Assembly: GCA_023410055.1 (NCBI GenBank)
Contig: JAEYQK010000118.1
Span: forward strand, 1 to 64,000
DNA from: Acidobacteriota bacterium
GTDB taxonomy: Bacteria > Acidobacteriota > Terriglobia > Terriglobales > Acidobacteriaceae
Length of the DNA: 64,000 nt
Reading direction: 5' to 3'
The position numbers were made by a program, and so were the translations under genes. Position 1 is the stretch's first letter. Every line of letters begins with the position of its first letter. This document shows positions 36,012 to 46,048 of this stretch, piece after piece. The notes under the pieces are model-generated. The model saw nothing but the letters and a program-made list of their open reading frames with translations. It made no database searches and was not told where the DNA came from.

Positions 36012-36863
36012 ATGAAGATCGCCGCCGTCATATCCAAGCCCGCGAAAGCAGAGCTTCACCACATCGCTCCCGAAGTCATCAAGTGGCTCTCGTCGCACGG
36101 CTACACGGTCGTTGTCGACGAGGAGACCACCGCCTACGCTCCGGATTACGACTCCATACCCCGCGATCAGATAGCCTCCCGTCAGCCACAGTTCGTTGTC
36201 GTGCTCGGGGGGGACGGTACGCTTTTGTCTGCCGCTCGCGCCGTTTCCAAAGCCAACATCCCAATTCTTGGCGTGAACCTGGGTTCCCTCGGATTTCTGA
36301 CGGAAATCCCGTTACCCGATCTCTACAAGGTGCTCGAAGTGGTGGATCGAGGCAATTGCGCGTTCGAGAACCGAACGATGCTGCACGCCGAACTTCATCG
36401 CGGCGACACCGTCGTCGGTAGCTTCGATTGCCTCAACGACACGATCGTCAATAAGAGCGCCATAGCCCGCCTGGTCGAGTTCGACCTTTACCTCGACGGG
36501 CGCTTCGTCTCCAACTACAAAGGCGATGGGGTTATAGTCGCGACGACAACCGGCTCTACTGCGTATTCACTGGCTGCCGGAGGCCCGATTCTCGTCCCCT
36601 CCGTAGCGGCGTTCATCATCACACCTGTTTGTCCCCATTCGTTGACGCACCGTCCGCTTGTCGTGCGCGACAGTTCCGAAATTCGAATTCAAATCCGCAG
36701 CGTTGACGAAGAGGCATTCCTCAGCATTGACGGCCAGGTCGGCCTCCCAGTCGCCAACGGCGACGTGATCATATGCCGCAAGTCCGATTACAAAGTGCGA
36801 TTGTTGCGTATCCGTAAGACGTTCTTCGACGTTCTTAGGACCAAGTTGAAGTGGGGTCAGTAA
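36012..36863 (+). CDS. nadK: NAD kinase
   Basis: NadK phosphorylates NAD to NADP. The 283-residue protein has the conserved VVLGGDGTLLSAAR motif, LGVNLGSLGFLTE, and CLNDTIVNKSA plus YKGDGVIVATTTGSTAYSLAAGGP. All catalytic segments are present and length is normal. It is probably co-transcribed with tlyA. Confidence 0.95.
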   Translation: MKIAAVISKPAKAELHHIAPEVIKWLSSHGYTVVVDEETTAYAPDYDSIPRDQIASRQPQFVVVLGGDGTLLSAARAVSKANIPILGVNLGSLGFLTEIPLPDLYKVLEVVDRGNCAFENRTMLHAELHRGDTVVGSFDCLNDTIVNKSAIARLVEFDLYLDGRFVSNYKGDGVIVATTTGSTAYSLAAGGPILVPSVAAFIITPVCPHSLTHRPLVVRDSSEIRIQIRSVDEEAFLSIDGQVGLPVANGDVIICRKSDYKVRLLRIRKTFFDVLRTKLKWGQ

Positions 36864-36896
36864 GCTTTTAGCAAGTGAATCTCTGACGAACTCAAT

Positions 36897-37589
36897 TCAT
36901 TGCAGCCGACTCGCTATCGTGTCCCTGACCACTGCCATCAGCGCCTCGCGGTCTTCGTAATGTGTCGGGTCCACCGGGGCGTGAAAGACTACCTTGACCG
37001 TTCCGGTCCGAGACAATGGCATTCCCTTCGGCTGAAGTTCGTGTGTGCCCGCGATTGTGACGGGCACGATCGGCACCCCCGTCTCCATGGCCAGATAGAA
37101 CGGGCCCTTCTTGAACGGAAGCAGTCTGCCATCCCGCGAGCGGGTGCCCTCGACAAACACCATCATGTTAATGCCCGCGCGGAGCACGTCGCAGGCCTGC
37201 CGTAGACTCTCAATCGCCTTATCCCGATTGCTCCGATCGACCGGGACCAAAGAGGCCAGTCGCATCGCCCTGCCAAATATCGGAATGCGAAATAGTTCCT
37301 TTTTGACGAGAACTGAAGTGCGCCGAGGGATCAGCGGCAGGAGAATTGGCGGATCTAGATTTGACGCATGATTGGAAAGGAAAACATAGGTTCTCTGCGG
37401 ATCGATTCTGTCTAGGCCCTCGACGTCAACCTTCACGCCTGCGATCCGAATCCCCGTCCATGCAATCCAACTGCCTGCGTGATAGAGCGGCATCACGTTG
37501 CCGGTGGCCAGCGCCCACGGAATCGCGATGAGGGCCGCAAACGGCGTTGTCACAATCCAGAAGATATGTGCCAAGAGGCTTCTAATCAC
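36897..37589 (-). CDS. plsC: 1-acyl-sn-glycerol-3-phosphate acyltransferase
   Basis: PlsC acylates lysophosphatidic acid to phosphatidic acid in the membrane. The 230-residue product has the catalytic motif SNHASNLDP (HX4D variant), FIPRRTSVLVKKELF-like block II and the FVEGTRSRDG block III. VPIVPVTIAGT forms block IV, and N-terminal hydrophobic helices anchor it. The GTG start (37589) is preceded by GAGGCGAGG and overlaps the M61 peptidase stop as GTGA. It ends the long operon running from 46.9 kb. Confidence 0.9.
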   Translation of the reverse strand: MIRSLLAHIFWIVTTPFAALIAIPWALATGNVMPLYHAGSWIAWTGIRIAGVKVDVEGLDRIDPQRTYVFLSNHASNLDPPILLPLIPRRTSVLVKKELFRIPIFGRAMRLASLVPVDRSNRDKAIESLRQACDVLRAGINMMVFVEGTRSRDGRLLPFKKGPFYLAMETGVPIVPVTIAGTHELQPKGMPLSRTGTVKVVFHAPVDPTHYEDREALMAVVRDTIASRLQ

Positions 37590-39430
37590 GGCCTCGCCTC
37601 TGTCATACTGGGTGCCGCGGCAGACGACGACATCGGCGTCGTGCTCAGCCACTCTGCCCGAATCTTCAACTGCGCGTCCGTCGGGTGCTCGACGTCAACA
37701 ATTGCATAGCGAATAACGTCCCTGGTGCCGGCCTTAAGCTTCAGTTCGCGATCCCTCGCCAGGGAATGCAGCCGGATCCGGAAAGTGTCTCTCGGCCTCA
37801 GGCTCGCTAGGGCATCGCTCACGTTGGTCTTGCCGTCTACTTCGAGAATGGTGTCCCCCGCTTTTACTCCCGCGCGCTCGGCTTCGCTCCCTCGCTCAAC
37901 CGTCAACACCGTGGCAGCCGCATCAAAGTTTCGCGAGGACAGAAAACCCGGACTCGCCACAGCCACACGCTCTTCCACAATTCGCAATCCAACAACGTTC
38001 AGAAACTCGTTGTAAGGAATCTCTTCCGTTCCAGCAACATAGCGGTCAAAGAATCTTCTGAAGTCCTTACCCGTTACTGCTTCGACGGCCATCCGCACGC
38101 CTTCAGATTCTTTGAAAAACTGGCCCTTTTTCGCATAGTTCTCGTTCATCCAGAGAAATACATCGCGCAATGATTTGTTCCCCCCGGTTGCATTGCGTAT
38201 AGCAAGGTCCAGCACGACGCCCAATATCTCGCCTTTGTTGTAGTACGAAATGCTTCGCTCTGGAAGCCTGTAAAACGGATACTTCTCAAACCACGCCTGA
38301 AGGCTCGACTCCTCCGCCGACTGCGTCTTGCGCGCTGGCCTCTCTTGCAGGCCATCTATGGAATTGGACAAGCGGCGGAGATACTCCTGGCTGGTAATCA
38401 GTCCGGAACGAAGGAGTACGATGTCCTCGACTGTGCTGGTGACTCCCTCGCTGAACCACAATGCCCGCGTGTCCTGCTCCTTCGTATAGTCGACCGGTTC
38501 CAGCGACTGTGGCCTGATCCGTTTAACATTCCATTGATGAAAGAACTCGTGCGCCGTCACGGCGTCGAACGCACTCATCTGTCCACTTCTCATCCGCTCC
38601 GCCGGTACGTCGATCGCCGCTGAACAAGCGTGCTCCATACCTCCGCCACCCTGACTGCGTGGGAAGTGATAGATGAAAACGTAACGCGCGCACGGCTGAT
38701 CCTTCATCCAGTCGGTTTCAGCTCGCACGATGCGCTTCACCGAGCTCTCCACGAGAGCCGCGTCGTAATCAGCCGAAGCGGCGTCAATCACGATGCGGTA
38801 TTGCGTGCGTCCATCCTGAAACGATACTTCGCGGAGTTTGCCGATCTCGACTGGAGAGTCAACGAGTTCGTCATACGAATCGGCGTAGAGCACATCTTGA
38901 CCAGCTCCAGCGCCCGACCTACGAAGAACCGACTCGACAGTCCAGCCAGCGGGTAGCCTTTCGAAATGGACCTCTGTCCTGCTCCTTCGCCCCTGACCTG
39001 GTTCATACAGCAGTATCTGCGCCAGGTTGAGAAACGCATGATGCGCGTTCACCTCAGCCCCGAAGGACCCCGGATTATCCGCATAGATTTGGTACGACAG
39101 TACGGCGCCATTCTGTGCTCCCGAAATTCGCCACGCGGATGTTTCGGACTGTTCTAGAGGAATTGGTCGGCCGTGGAGGTCTGCCGCCGAGATCGCTTGG
39201 ACGTACTGCGCAAAATCGCGCACCTGATACAGGGCATTCCACACCGGCATCCGGACGACTCGCGTATCACTTCCGCCGGGAATACGCATTTGTACGTGCA
39301 GGAGGTGGCTAGGAGCATCGCCTAGAGAGATCGTGTAGGTGAACTGAGGTATGTCAGGAGCGGAGGTCTGGGCCAGCGCACCAGCGATGAGAAGAAACAG
39401 AACAGACGCGAGTCTTGCAATGACCTTCAC
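37586..39430 (-). CDS. M61 glycyl aminopeptidase-family protein with PDZ domain
   Basis: This 614-residue exported peptidase has a signal peptide (IARLASVLFLLIAGALAQ) and an N-terminal beta domain. The zinc site HEFFHQWNVKRIRP (HExxH) is followed by the third ligand in LWFSEGVTS. A C-terminal PDZ domain (TVLTVERGSEAERAGVKAGDTILEVDGK) probably helps bind substrates. The start GTG 39430 overlaps the mpl stop as GTGA. Confidence 0.9.
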   Translation of the reverse strand: MKVIARLASVLFLLIAGALAQTSAPDIPQFTYTISLGDAPSHLLHVQMRIPGGSDTRVVRMPVWNALYQVRDFAQYVQAISAADLHGRPIPLEQSETSAWRISGAQNGAVLSYQIYADNPGSFGAEVNAHHAFLNLAQILLYEPGQGRRSRTEVHFERLPAGWTVESVLRRSGAGAGQDVLYADSYDELVDSPVEIGKLREVSFQDGRTQYRIVIDAASADYDAALVESSVKRIVRAETDWMKDQPCARYVFIYHFPRSQGGGGMEHACSAAIDVPAERMRSGQMSAFDAVTAHEFFHQWNVKRIRPQSLEPVDYTKEQDTRALWFSEGVTSTVEDIVLLRSGLITSQEYLRRLSNSIDGLQERPARKTQSAEESSLQAWFEKYPFYRLPERSISYYNKGEILGVVLDLAIRNATGGNKSLRDVFLWMNENYAKKGQFFKESEGVRMAVEAVTGKDFRRFFDRYVAGTEEIPYNEFLNVVGLRIVEERVAVASPGFLSSRNFDAAATVLTVERGSEAERAGVKAGDTILEVDGKTNVSDALASLRPRDTFRIRLHSLARDRELKLKAGTRDVIRYAIVDVEHPTDAQLKIRAEWLSTTPMSSSAAAPSMTEARP

Positions 39431-40851
39431 CGTCGCGGGCCCACCTCCCTGAGCGCACGCGGTAGCTTCTCGTATATGCCGCCAAACCCGCCATTGGAAA
39501 GGATTGCGACCACGTCTCCCGGCCTAAGCTCTGGGACAACAGATGACACAATCGCATCGACGTTTTCCATCAGGCGAGCAGGCTTACCTGACTGATTCAG
39601 TTCGGCGACAACTGCCGCCGTGTCCAACTTCTCGGCATCAGAAATCGCGTCCGTCTTCTTCTGGAATACACTTGCCAGGACCACATGATCGGCAACGCTC
39701 AGACTCGATACCAGTTCCTTCTGGAACACGCTCCGGCGCAGAGTATTCGACCGCGGCTCCAGGATCGCCCATAGCCGCCGCCCGTTATAACGCGTCCTCA
39801 GCGCCTTCAGCGTTTCTGCGATCGCAGTCGGATGATGGGCAAAATCGTCGATGACCGTCACCCCATCGATCTCGGCCTTCACCTCCTGACGCCGCTTCAC
39901 GCTCTTGAAAGTCCGCAGCGCCTTCGCGATCGTCGGAGCCTCGATCCCGTAATGCGAAGCCATTGCCGCGGCAGCCGTAGCATTCAGAACGTTGAAATCC
40001 CCGGGCAAGGAAAAGCCGAACTTCCCCCACGGTTCGCCATTCTTGAGTACCGCCCAGGTGGTCTGCTCATGGCTGAACTTCACGTCGACGGCGCGCCACT
40101 GGGCGTCTGGACTGAATCCGTACCGCTCTACGGGACAAAACGCCCTCGCAGCCACCTCGGTCACATTCTCCGCTGCATCGTGTGCAATCAGAACTCCACG
40201 TCTCGGAATCAGATTCACTAACCGCTTGAAAGCCGTCTTCACCTCGTCCAGGTTCTTGTAGATATCGGCATGATCAAATTCGACAGACGTTAAGATCACC
40301 GCGTCGGGAAAATAGTGCAGGAACTTCGGCCCCTTATCGAAGAATGCCGTGTCGTATTCGTCGCCTTCAAGGATGAACTGCTGACCTTCGCCCAGCCCAA
40401 AACTTCGCCCGAAATTCTCGGCAATGCCGCCGATCAGAAACGACGGCGACTTCCCTGCCACTTCGAAAATCCAGCTCAGCATCGAAGTCGTGGTGGTCTT
40501 GCCATGGGTACCGGCAATAATGATCGGCTCACGCCCGATCAGAAATTCTTCGTACAGGAGCTGCGGCAGCGAAACGAACGGAATTCGTTCGTCCAGTACG
40601 CGCTCAAGTTCCACATTGCCGCGCGATATCGCATTACCAACGACCACCAAGTCAGGGCGTGGATCGAGATTGGCGGCCGCGTAAGGCTGGCGTATCTCGA
40701 CCCCGAGCGAATTGAGAAAATCCGACATGGGCGGGTACGCCGCCGTATCAGATCCACTGACATGAAATCCACGCTGCTTCAACATTCCGGCCAGCGAAGC
40801 CATCGCCGTGCCGCAAATCCCAATAAGATAAATATGTCGCGGTTGGTTCAT
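39427..40851 (-). CDS. mpl: UDP-N-acetylmuramate:L-alanyl-gamma-D-glutamyl-meso-diaminopimelate ligase
   Basis: Mpl re-attaches the recycled murein tripeptide to UDP-MurNAc. The 474-residue protein has the Mur-ligase N-terminal domain (IYLIGICGTAMASLAGMLKQRG), the ATP site GTHGKTTTTSML, and EGDEYDTAFFDKGPKFLHY, a segment that separates Mpl from MurC. ERYGF and DDFAHHPTAI continue the family pattern. It follows ldcA, another murein-recycling gene, on the same strand. Confidence 0.93.
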   Translation of the reverse strand: MNQPRHIYLIGICGTAMASLAGMLKQRGFHVSGSDTAAYPPMSDFLNSLGVEIRQPYAAANLDPRPDLVVVGNAISRGNVELERVLDERIPFVSLPQLLYEEFLIGREPIIIAGTHGKTTTTSMLSWIFEVAGKSPSFLIGGIAENFGRSFGLGEGQQFILEGDEYDTAFFDKGPKFLHYFPDAVILTSVEFDHADIYKNLDEVKTAFKRLVNLIPRRGVLIAHDAAENVTEVAARAFCPVERYGFSPDAQWRAVDVKFSHEQTTWAVLKNGEPWGKFGFSLPGDFNVLNATAAAAMASHYGIEAPTIAKALRTFKSVKRRQEVKAEIDGVTVIDDFAHHPTAIAETLKALRTRYNGRRLWAILEPRSNTLRRSVFQKELVSSLSVADHVVLASVFQKKTDAISDAEKLDTAAVVAELNQSGKPARLMENVDAIVSSVVPELRPGDVVAILSNGGFGGIYEKLPRALREVGPRR

Positions 40852-40915
40852 TCTTCGATGATTGTAAATGGAAAGAAAGGCAAGGGCGGCACGTTTGAAC
40901 GGCTAACGCGGAAAT

Positions 40916-41851
40916 TCACGAAACGACCGACATCTCCCAGCTTACCGTCACTTGATCGGCGACCCAGATTTTCGCTTGCGCTCCGATGGGCAGCGTGATG
41001 TTACCACCGCACACGTGTCCTGATCGCAGGCCGTAGGCGACCGGTACACCGAGGTCGCCGACAGCCCGCATGATGACATCCTGCAACGTGTAGCCACTGC
41101 CCTCGTCTGGATCACAGTCGCGAAAATCACCAAACAGAAGTCCTCGCACTTGATCCAGCTTTCCGGCCAGCTTGAGCTGCATCAACATGCGATCGACCTG
41201 ATACGGCCGTGCAGCGATGTCTTCTATGAACAAGATGGTGCCGTCGGTCTCGATTTCGTAAGGTGTCCCCAGCGATGCGACCAGCATCGACAGACAACCC
41301 CCGTAAAGACGGCCTTGAGCCTCGCCTATCACGAGCGACTGCACGCGATCCGGTCCGAATGTCCTCTTGTAGCATCCGCCGGCTGTCGCCTTCTGCCACG
41401 ACTCTGTATCTACTCCGCCGACTAGGGAGAAATCCTTTGTCACCATCGGGCCGTGAAAAGTCAGCAATCCAGTTGCGTCGTTGATGTAAGTCAGGAGAGT
41501 CGTGACGTCGCTATAACCGACGAAGATCTTTGGATTTTGCCTAATCAGTTCCAGATCGAGTCCGGGCAACAGGTAGTTGCAACCATATCCACCGCGCGCA
41601 CAGATGATCGCCCGAACCTCAGGCCGTGCGAACATCTCGTGCAGTTCATTCAGACGCCGCTGCGCTGAGCCGGCGAAGTACAGCTCCCTCTGAGTGATGG
41701 ATGGCAAGTGGGTCGGCTTGTAGCCCATTGCGCTGAGTGCGTTGCAGCCTGCCGCAAGGGCGTCAGGATCTATCGGCCCCGCCGGCGCAACGATCCCAAC
41801 CGTGTCGCCAATGCGCAGCGCTGGAGGCCGGATTACCTGCTCTTGCTTCAT
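40916..41851 (-). CDS. ldcA: LD-carboxypeptidase (S66 family)
   Basis: LdcA removes the terminal D-alanine from murein tetrapeptides in the cytoplasm, giving the tripeptide that Mpl uses. The 311-residue protein has IVAPAGPID, ICARGGYGCNYLLPGLD, the nucleophile motif VGYSDVTTLLTYI, and later Glu and His residues (FIEDIAARPYQVDR, RSGHVCGGNITLP). ATG 41851 has a GGGGAG ribosome site; an upstream GTG at 41869 would overlap dapF. Confidence 0.9.
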   Translation of the reverse strand: MKQEQVIRPPALRIGDTVGIVAPAGPIDPDALAAGCNALSAMGYKPTHLPSITQRELYFAGSAQRRLNELHEMFARPEVRAIICARGGYGCNYLLPGLDLELIRQNPKIFVGYSDVTTLLTYINDATGLLTFHGPMVTKDFSLVGGVDTESWQKATAGGCYKRTFGPDRVQSLVIGEAQGRLYGGCLSMLVASLGTPYEIETDGTILFIEDIAARPYQVDRMLMQLKLAGKLDQVRGLLFGDFRDCDPDEGSGYTLQDVIMRAVGDLGVPVAYGLRSGHVCGGNITLPIGAQAKIWVADQVTVSWEMSVVS

Positions 41852-41871
41852 CCACTCCCCACTAACCACTA
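41851..41871. repeat. Short AGTGG tandem tract over the dapF stop
   Basis: The minus strand reads TAGTGGTTAGTGGGGAGTGG, three degenerate AGTGG-type units that cover the dapF stop codon and supply the ldcA ribosome site. It resembles, but is not identical to, the octamer tracts elsewhere. Confidence 0.35.
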
Positions 41872-42690
41872 CAAGTAATACTCGCCTTTACACACCAGTA
41901 TCGCCGGCCCGGTCAGGAACACCTCGCCATCCCACCGAACTGTCTGCAAACCGCCTTCGGTATGGATCGTAACTGGGGACTTCACCCGGCCAGTATGGAT
42001 GGACGCCACGGCCGACGCGCATGAACCAGTGCCTGACGACTTCGTTTCACCCGCACCACGCTCGAAGAAGCGCACGGCAATGTTGTGCTCGTCTTTCACA
42101 TTCACGAATTCGACATTGGTTCCATGCAGAAAGTCATGATGCTTGCTGATCTCGGCACCTTCCGCCTGCCAACCCGCCTTGAACTTGTCGACGAACATCA
42201 CGTAATGTGGATTTCCCATCGACACCGGCGTTCCACGCGCTACGCCGAACGCCAACTTGACGCCAAACTCGTCGCCGACCTGCGGCTCGCCCATGGCGGC
42301 CTCGAACTCGAGTACGTTTCCTTTCTTCTGGATCAGTTTGCAGGTCTTCACCCCGGCATCGGTACGCACCGTGACTACCTGTTTGCCGGTTGTCGAAACA
42401 AGATGTGCAGCAACACATCTCGTTCCATTGCCAGAAACCTCCGCGTCAGAACCATCAGCATTGATCAGCCGCGCACGAATATCGGCTGGCAACACCCCTA
42501 CGGCCGCGCCCGTCGGAGGCACTGCATCAGCGGACAGATACTCTGTCCCATCAGCGCCAATACCTTCGTAGCGATCGCACATCCGTTGCGTCAATTGCTT
42601 CAGATCGGTTCCTTGCGGCACGTCCGCCAGGTTTACCAAGAGAAAGTCGTTCCCGCACGCGCTTGCTTTTACAAAAGGTATTCCAGCCAT
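41869..42690 (-). CDS. dapF: Diaminopimelate epimerase
   Basis: DapF converts LL- to meso-diaminopimelate for lysine and peptidoglycan synthesis. The 273-residue protein starts MAGIPFVKASACGNDFLLV. The first active cysteine is in EVSGNGTRCVAAHLV and the second in KSSGTGSCASAVAS. The family's GNPHYVMFVD segment is also present. It is 9 bp downstream of mgtC and just upstream of ldcA and mpl. Confidence 0.94.
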   Translation of the reverse strand: MAGIPFVKASACGNDFLLVNLADVPQGTDLKQLTQRMCDRYEGIGADGTEYLSADAVPPTGAAVGVLPADIRARLINADGSDAEVSGNGTRCVAAHLVSTTGKQVVTVRTDAGVKTCKLIQKKGNVLEFEAAMGEPQVGDEFGVKLAFGVARGTPVSMGNPHYVMFVDKFKAGWQAEGAEISKHHDFLHGTNVEFVNVKDEHNIAVRFFERGAGETKSSGTGSCASAVASIHTGRVKSPVTIHTEGGLQTVRWDGEVFLTGPAILVCKGEYYL

Positions 42691-42699
42691 TTCGTCTTA

Positions 42700-43398
42700 C
42701 TATTCCCTTTCCGATGATCCCAATGATTGCACGTTCTTGAGCGCTGGAGCCTGTCTCAACATCCGCATCAGCTGCTGCTGCTCTCTCTCTGATGCTTCCA
42801 CGGTGAACTGTACACGATAGCTGTGATCGGTCCTGCCGATCTGCACATCTTGCATCGCGTGCTCCTGTTCCTGCAGCGCCTCGTTGACCGCCGATATTAT
42901 GCTCTCGGCATCTTCACCGATCACTTCGTAGGCGATTGTGAGCGGCTTCAGATGGAAACGACTCTCCAGTTTCCCTAGAATCAGCAACCCCAAAAGCAAT
43001 ATGACTGTGGCAAACAGTGCCAGGACGTACAGTCCTCCTCCTGTCGCCATGCCGATCGAGGCCACGACAAATATCGTCGCCGCCGTTGTGAGCCCGCTCA
43101 CGGATCCGCGCGAATGCAGAATCGAACCCGCGCCGATGAATCCTATGCCCGGAATAATCTGCGCCGCGATGCGAGTGTGATCGCCGCCCCACTGCTGGGC
43201 AAAAACCTCCGACAGAATCGTGAACAGCGCCGAGCCGAAGCAGATAAACATGTTAGTACGAAGGCCCGCAGCTTTATGCCGCAGTTCGCGCTCCAGTCCG
43301 ATAGCGCTGCCTAGCGCCGCGGCTACTAACAATCGTGCGAGCGAACTTACAACCACATGATGCGACAGAAAAATCGACAATTGATTAAGCGAATCCAT
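42700..43398 (-). CDS. mgtC: MgtC/SapB-family membrane protein with C-terminal regulatory domain
   Basis: This 232-residue protein has the MgtC transmembrane domain: LLVAAALGSAIGLERELRHKAAGLRTNMFICFGSALFT, then IIPGIGFIGAGSILHSRGSVSGLTTAATIFVVASIGMATGGG. A cytoplasmic ACT-like C-terminal domain follows (VNEALQEQEHAMQDVQIGRTDHSYRVQFTVEAS). The family is linked to growth at low magnesium and to modulation of ATP synthase in pathogens; the role here is unknown. The start ATG 43398 is preferred over an upstream one. Confidence 0.85.
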   Translation of the reverse strand: MDSLNQLSIFLSHHVVVSSLARLLVAAALGSAIGLERELRHKAAGLRTNMFICFGSALFTILSEVFAQQWGGDHTRIAAQIIPGIGFIGAGSILHSRGSVSGLTTAATIFVVASIGMATGGGLYVLALFATVILLLGLLILGKLESRFHLKPLTIAYEVIGEDAESIISAVNEALQEQEHAMQDVQIGRTDHSYRVQFTVEASEREQQQLMRMLRQAPALKNVQSLGSSERE

Positions 43399-43439
43399 GA
43401 TTGGCGCGGATTGTAGCATTGTCGGCCACTTCGGGCCAG

Positions 43440-45110
43440 CTATTGCCGTTTACGATAAAGAGTCACGGTGGGCTGGTCCTTCCCTTCAAACCGTCCAATC
43501 GGCTCGAACTCCGCCGCATGTTCACGAGCTACCTTCCCGACCTGATCATCATCCGCCGCAACCAAGTAATCCACATACTTCGCTGGATCAGCTTGAGCGG
43601 CGGCCCACAACTTGTAGTCGGTCTCATTGATGGTGCGATTGAACGGTACCCCTGCGCGCAGATAGATGCCCGAGTAGTACCCAATTTGCGCCAGCATCAC
43701 GGAGTTCGGAGGAAGCCTCTTCAACTCCTCCCCAACGCGCCGCTCTAAATCGATTCGTACCATCGAGTTGAACTGCGGTTCCTTGATACAGACTGGGCCC
43801 GTCTTCCAGATCATCATGTAGCTAAAGCCGACGAATGACGCTACGATGATCGCAACTACGGTTACGAACGCCCGCGCCCGCACTAGCGATGCGACAAAGA
43901 ACACCAACAGAGCAATAAAGACCGCCAGCGTGGGTAGCATCTGCAACCCGTATCGAACGTTGTAGTACGAATAGGGCCACCACACCGGCATGAAGATCGG
44001 CACACCACCGTAGGCAATGGCCAGCGGATAGAACAATAGAGGTACCCACAACATCAGCAGCGGCCACAATCCACGCGCAAGGGCCAGCAGCAAGAATGCT
44101 CCCAGCAGGGCCAGCACCGGCCACGTGCGTTCGATGCGCATCGGCCAACCATATCGCGCACCTCCCCACCCGATGTTATTACCGGTCACATTTAGCTTCG
44201 CGCATTTGACGTAGTACACCGCAGCCGTCTTGACGCTGTGATATCCGGGATGATGCGGATCGCCCGGCCTTGTAGTGCGCTCCATGATAGCCCGCGCAGA
44301 ATAGGGCCCGTTCATCCACTCCAGCGCATTTCCGAAATAGGTCTGGTTCCAGATCAGCCAAAAAGCCGGTGCCGCCGCCGTGATCAGCACAAACGCAAGG
44401 AATCCCGTTTTCACTTCCGGGCGCCACAAGGTTCCGCGCTGCCCGTGAACACGGCTCAATGCCAACGCGAATATCACCGCCAAGCCGAAGCATCCCGCGG
44501 CAAACCATCCGTCATACCGGCACAGAATCCCTGCAAACAGCATCACTCCGCACCAGCACAACGATCTTCGTGCGTTGCCCCAGTCCTCCTGCCGCAGTTG
44601 CTGCACGAACTCGCTCAAGAACACGGTCGCCCAGATGAAGAACGCCATGTAAAGCGACTCGCCCATCGCCGTAGCCTGCAAGTAGATCAGGTTCGGATTG
44701 AGAGCGAACACCAGCGCCCCCAACCACGCCGCCAAACGCGCTCGCCCGGTAGTCGCGCCGATCGAAGCAAAGCCACGGCGCAGGAGTCGAAAGATTCCCA
44801 GCGCGCCCGCGACATAGCCCACCATCGACGGAATCGATCCACCCAATCCCGTCTGCCATGCCCATCGCGATACGATAGAGGGCATCATCAGAATGTGCGG
44901 CATCGGCAGCCACACGCTGCCCAGCTGCGACGGCCCAGGCCTGCGGGAATCGAATACGCGGCGGGCGATATTGATGTGCGCGACCGCATCGCCATAAAGA
45001 AGAATGGCGTCGTGCCGATAGTAATAGATCAGCGCAATAACGGAGATGGCCGCGGCGATAAGCGCCAGCAGCCATCCATCTTTTCGAGAGTATTCAGAAG
45101 GAGTGTCCAA
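43440..45110 (-). CDS. GT39/ArnT-like membrane glycosyltransferase
   Basis: This 556-residue protein has about 11-12 membrane helices and an N-terminal loop with an acidic pair (LYGDAVAHINIARRVFD), as expected for polyprenyl-phosphate-dependent GT-C glycosyltransferases. The soluble C-terminal region (about residues 455-556) would face the periplasm. Donor and acceptor are unknown. It is directly downstream of a sugar kinase gene on the same strand. Confidence 0.75.
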   Translation of the reverse strand: MDTPSEYSRKDGWLLALIAAAISVIALIYYYRHDAILLYGDAVAHINIARRVFDSRRPGPSQLGSVWLPMPHILMMPSIVSRWAWQTGLGGSIPSMVGYVAGALGIFRLLRRGFASIGATTGRARLAAWLGALVFALNPNLIYLQATAMGESLYMAFFIWATVFLSEFVQQLRQEDWGNARRSLCWCGVMLFAGILCRYDGWFAAGCFGLAVIFALALSRVHGQRGTLWRPEVKTGFLAFVLITAAAPAFWLIWNQTYFGNALEWMNGPYSARAIMERTTRPGDPHHPGYHSVKTAAVYYVKCAKLNVTGNNIGWGGARYGWPMRIERTWPVLALLGAFLLLALARGLWPLLMLWVPLLFYPLAIAYGGVPIFMPVWWPYSYYNVRYGLQMLPTLAVFIALLVFFVASLVRARAFVTVVAIIVASFVGFSYMMIWKTGPVCIKEPQFNSMVRIDLERRVGEELKRLPPNSVMLAQIGYYSGIYLRAGVPFNRTINETDYKLWAAAQADPAKYVDYLVAADDDQVGKVAREHAAEFEPIGRFEGKDQPTVTLYRKRQ

Positions 45111-45122
45111 TGTAAGAAGTGC

Positions 45123-46046
45123 TTATCCCAAATGCGTCAGTTCCCGGAACATCTGGAACCGTTCGTCAATCAGATCACGCGTCAATTCCGTCAACCGCTG
45201 CGGACCAAACTTCTCCACGGCGAATGATCCCATCACACCGCCATAAAACATTGCTCGCTTCAGCGTCTCGCGATTGATCTCGCCCTGCGACGCGATATAT
45301 CCCATAAATCCGCCAGCAAACGAATCGCCGGCACCCGTCGGATCGACCACCTGCTCAATCGGCAGTGTCGGTGCGCGGAACGGTCCGTGATGCACTCCAA
45401 ACGCGCCTTCGCGGAAGAAAATCGTCGCGCCGTACTCGCCGTGTTTGATCACCAGCGCCTTCGGTCCCATGGCCAGTACTTTTTGCGCCGCCCGCGGCAG
45501 GTTTGTTTCCTTCGAAAGCATCTTCGCTTCCGTGTCATTGATCAGCAGCACGTCAATCTGCTTCAGCGTTTTCAGCAGATCTTCCCGTTTGCCATTGATC
45601 CAGAAATTCATCGTGTCGCCGCCGACCATCTTTACGCCATTCATCTGCTGACGTACCGTCGCCTGCAACACCGGATCAATGTTGCCCAGGAACAGAAAGT
45701 CTGAATCCTTGTACTCGGCCGGGATCTGCGGATTGAAATCCTGGAAGACGTTCAGGTGCGTGAAGTTGGTCTTGGCCTCGTTCAGGTTCTCGCCGTACTC
45801 GCCCGACCAGAAGAAGCTCTCGCCTTCTTTGCGCTGAATGCCCCGCGTATCGATCTTTCGCTTCGTCAACACGCTCTCAAACTCGGGCGTAAAATCCCGC
45901 CCCACGACCGCCACAATGCGCACGTCCGTGAAGTAGCTCGCTGCCAACGAAAAATATGTCGCCGACCCGCCGAGGATCTTGTCCACCTGCCCGTACTGCG
46001 ATTTGATTGCGTCGAATGCTACTGATCCAACCGCCAGAATCGACAT
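45123..46046 (-). CDS. PfkB-family carbohydrate kinase
   Basis: This 307-residue sugar or nucleoside kinase has ILGGSATYFSLAASYF near the start and the PfkB signature VDPTGAGDSFAGGFMGYIAS with the catalytic aspartate. ATG 46046 starts two bases after the mtnP stop; the longer open frame runs back inside mtnP and is discarded. Linkage to mtnP suggests a role with ribose- or adenosine-type products, but this is inference. Confidence 0.88.
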   Translation of the reverse strand: MSILAVGSVAFDAIKSQYGQVDKILGGSATYFSLAASYFTDVRIVAVVGRDFTPEFESVLTKRKIDTRGIQRKEGESFFWSGEYGENLNEAKTNFTHLNVFQDFNPQIPAEYKDSDFLFLGNIDPVLQATVRQQMNGVKMVGGDTMNFWINGKREDLLKTLKQIDVLLINDTEAKMLSKETNLPRAAQKVLAMGPKALVIKHGEYGATIFFREGAFGVHHGPFRAPTLPIEQVVDPTGAGDSFAGGFMGYIASQGEINRETLKRAMFYGGVMGSFAVEKFGPQRLTELTRDLIDERFQMFRELTHLG

Positions 46047-46048
46047 GC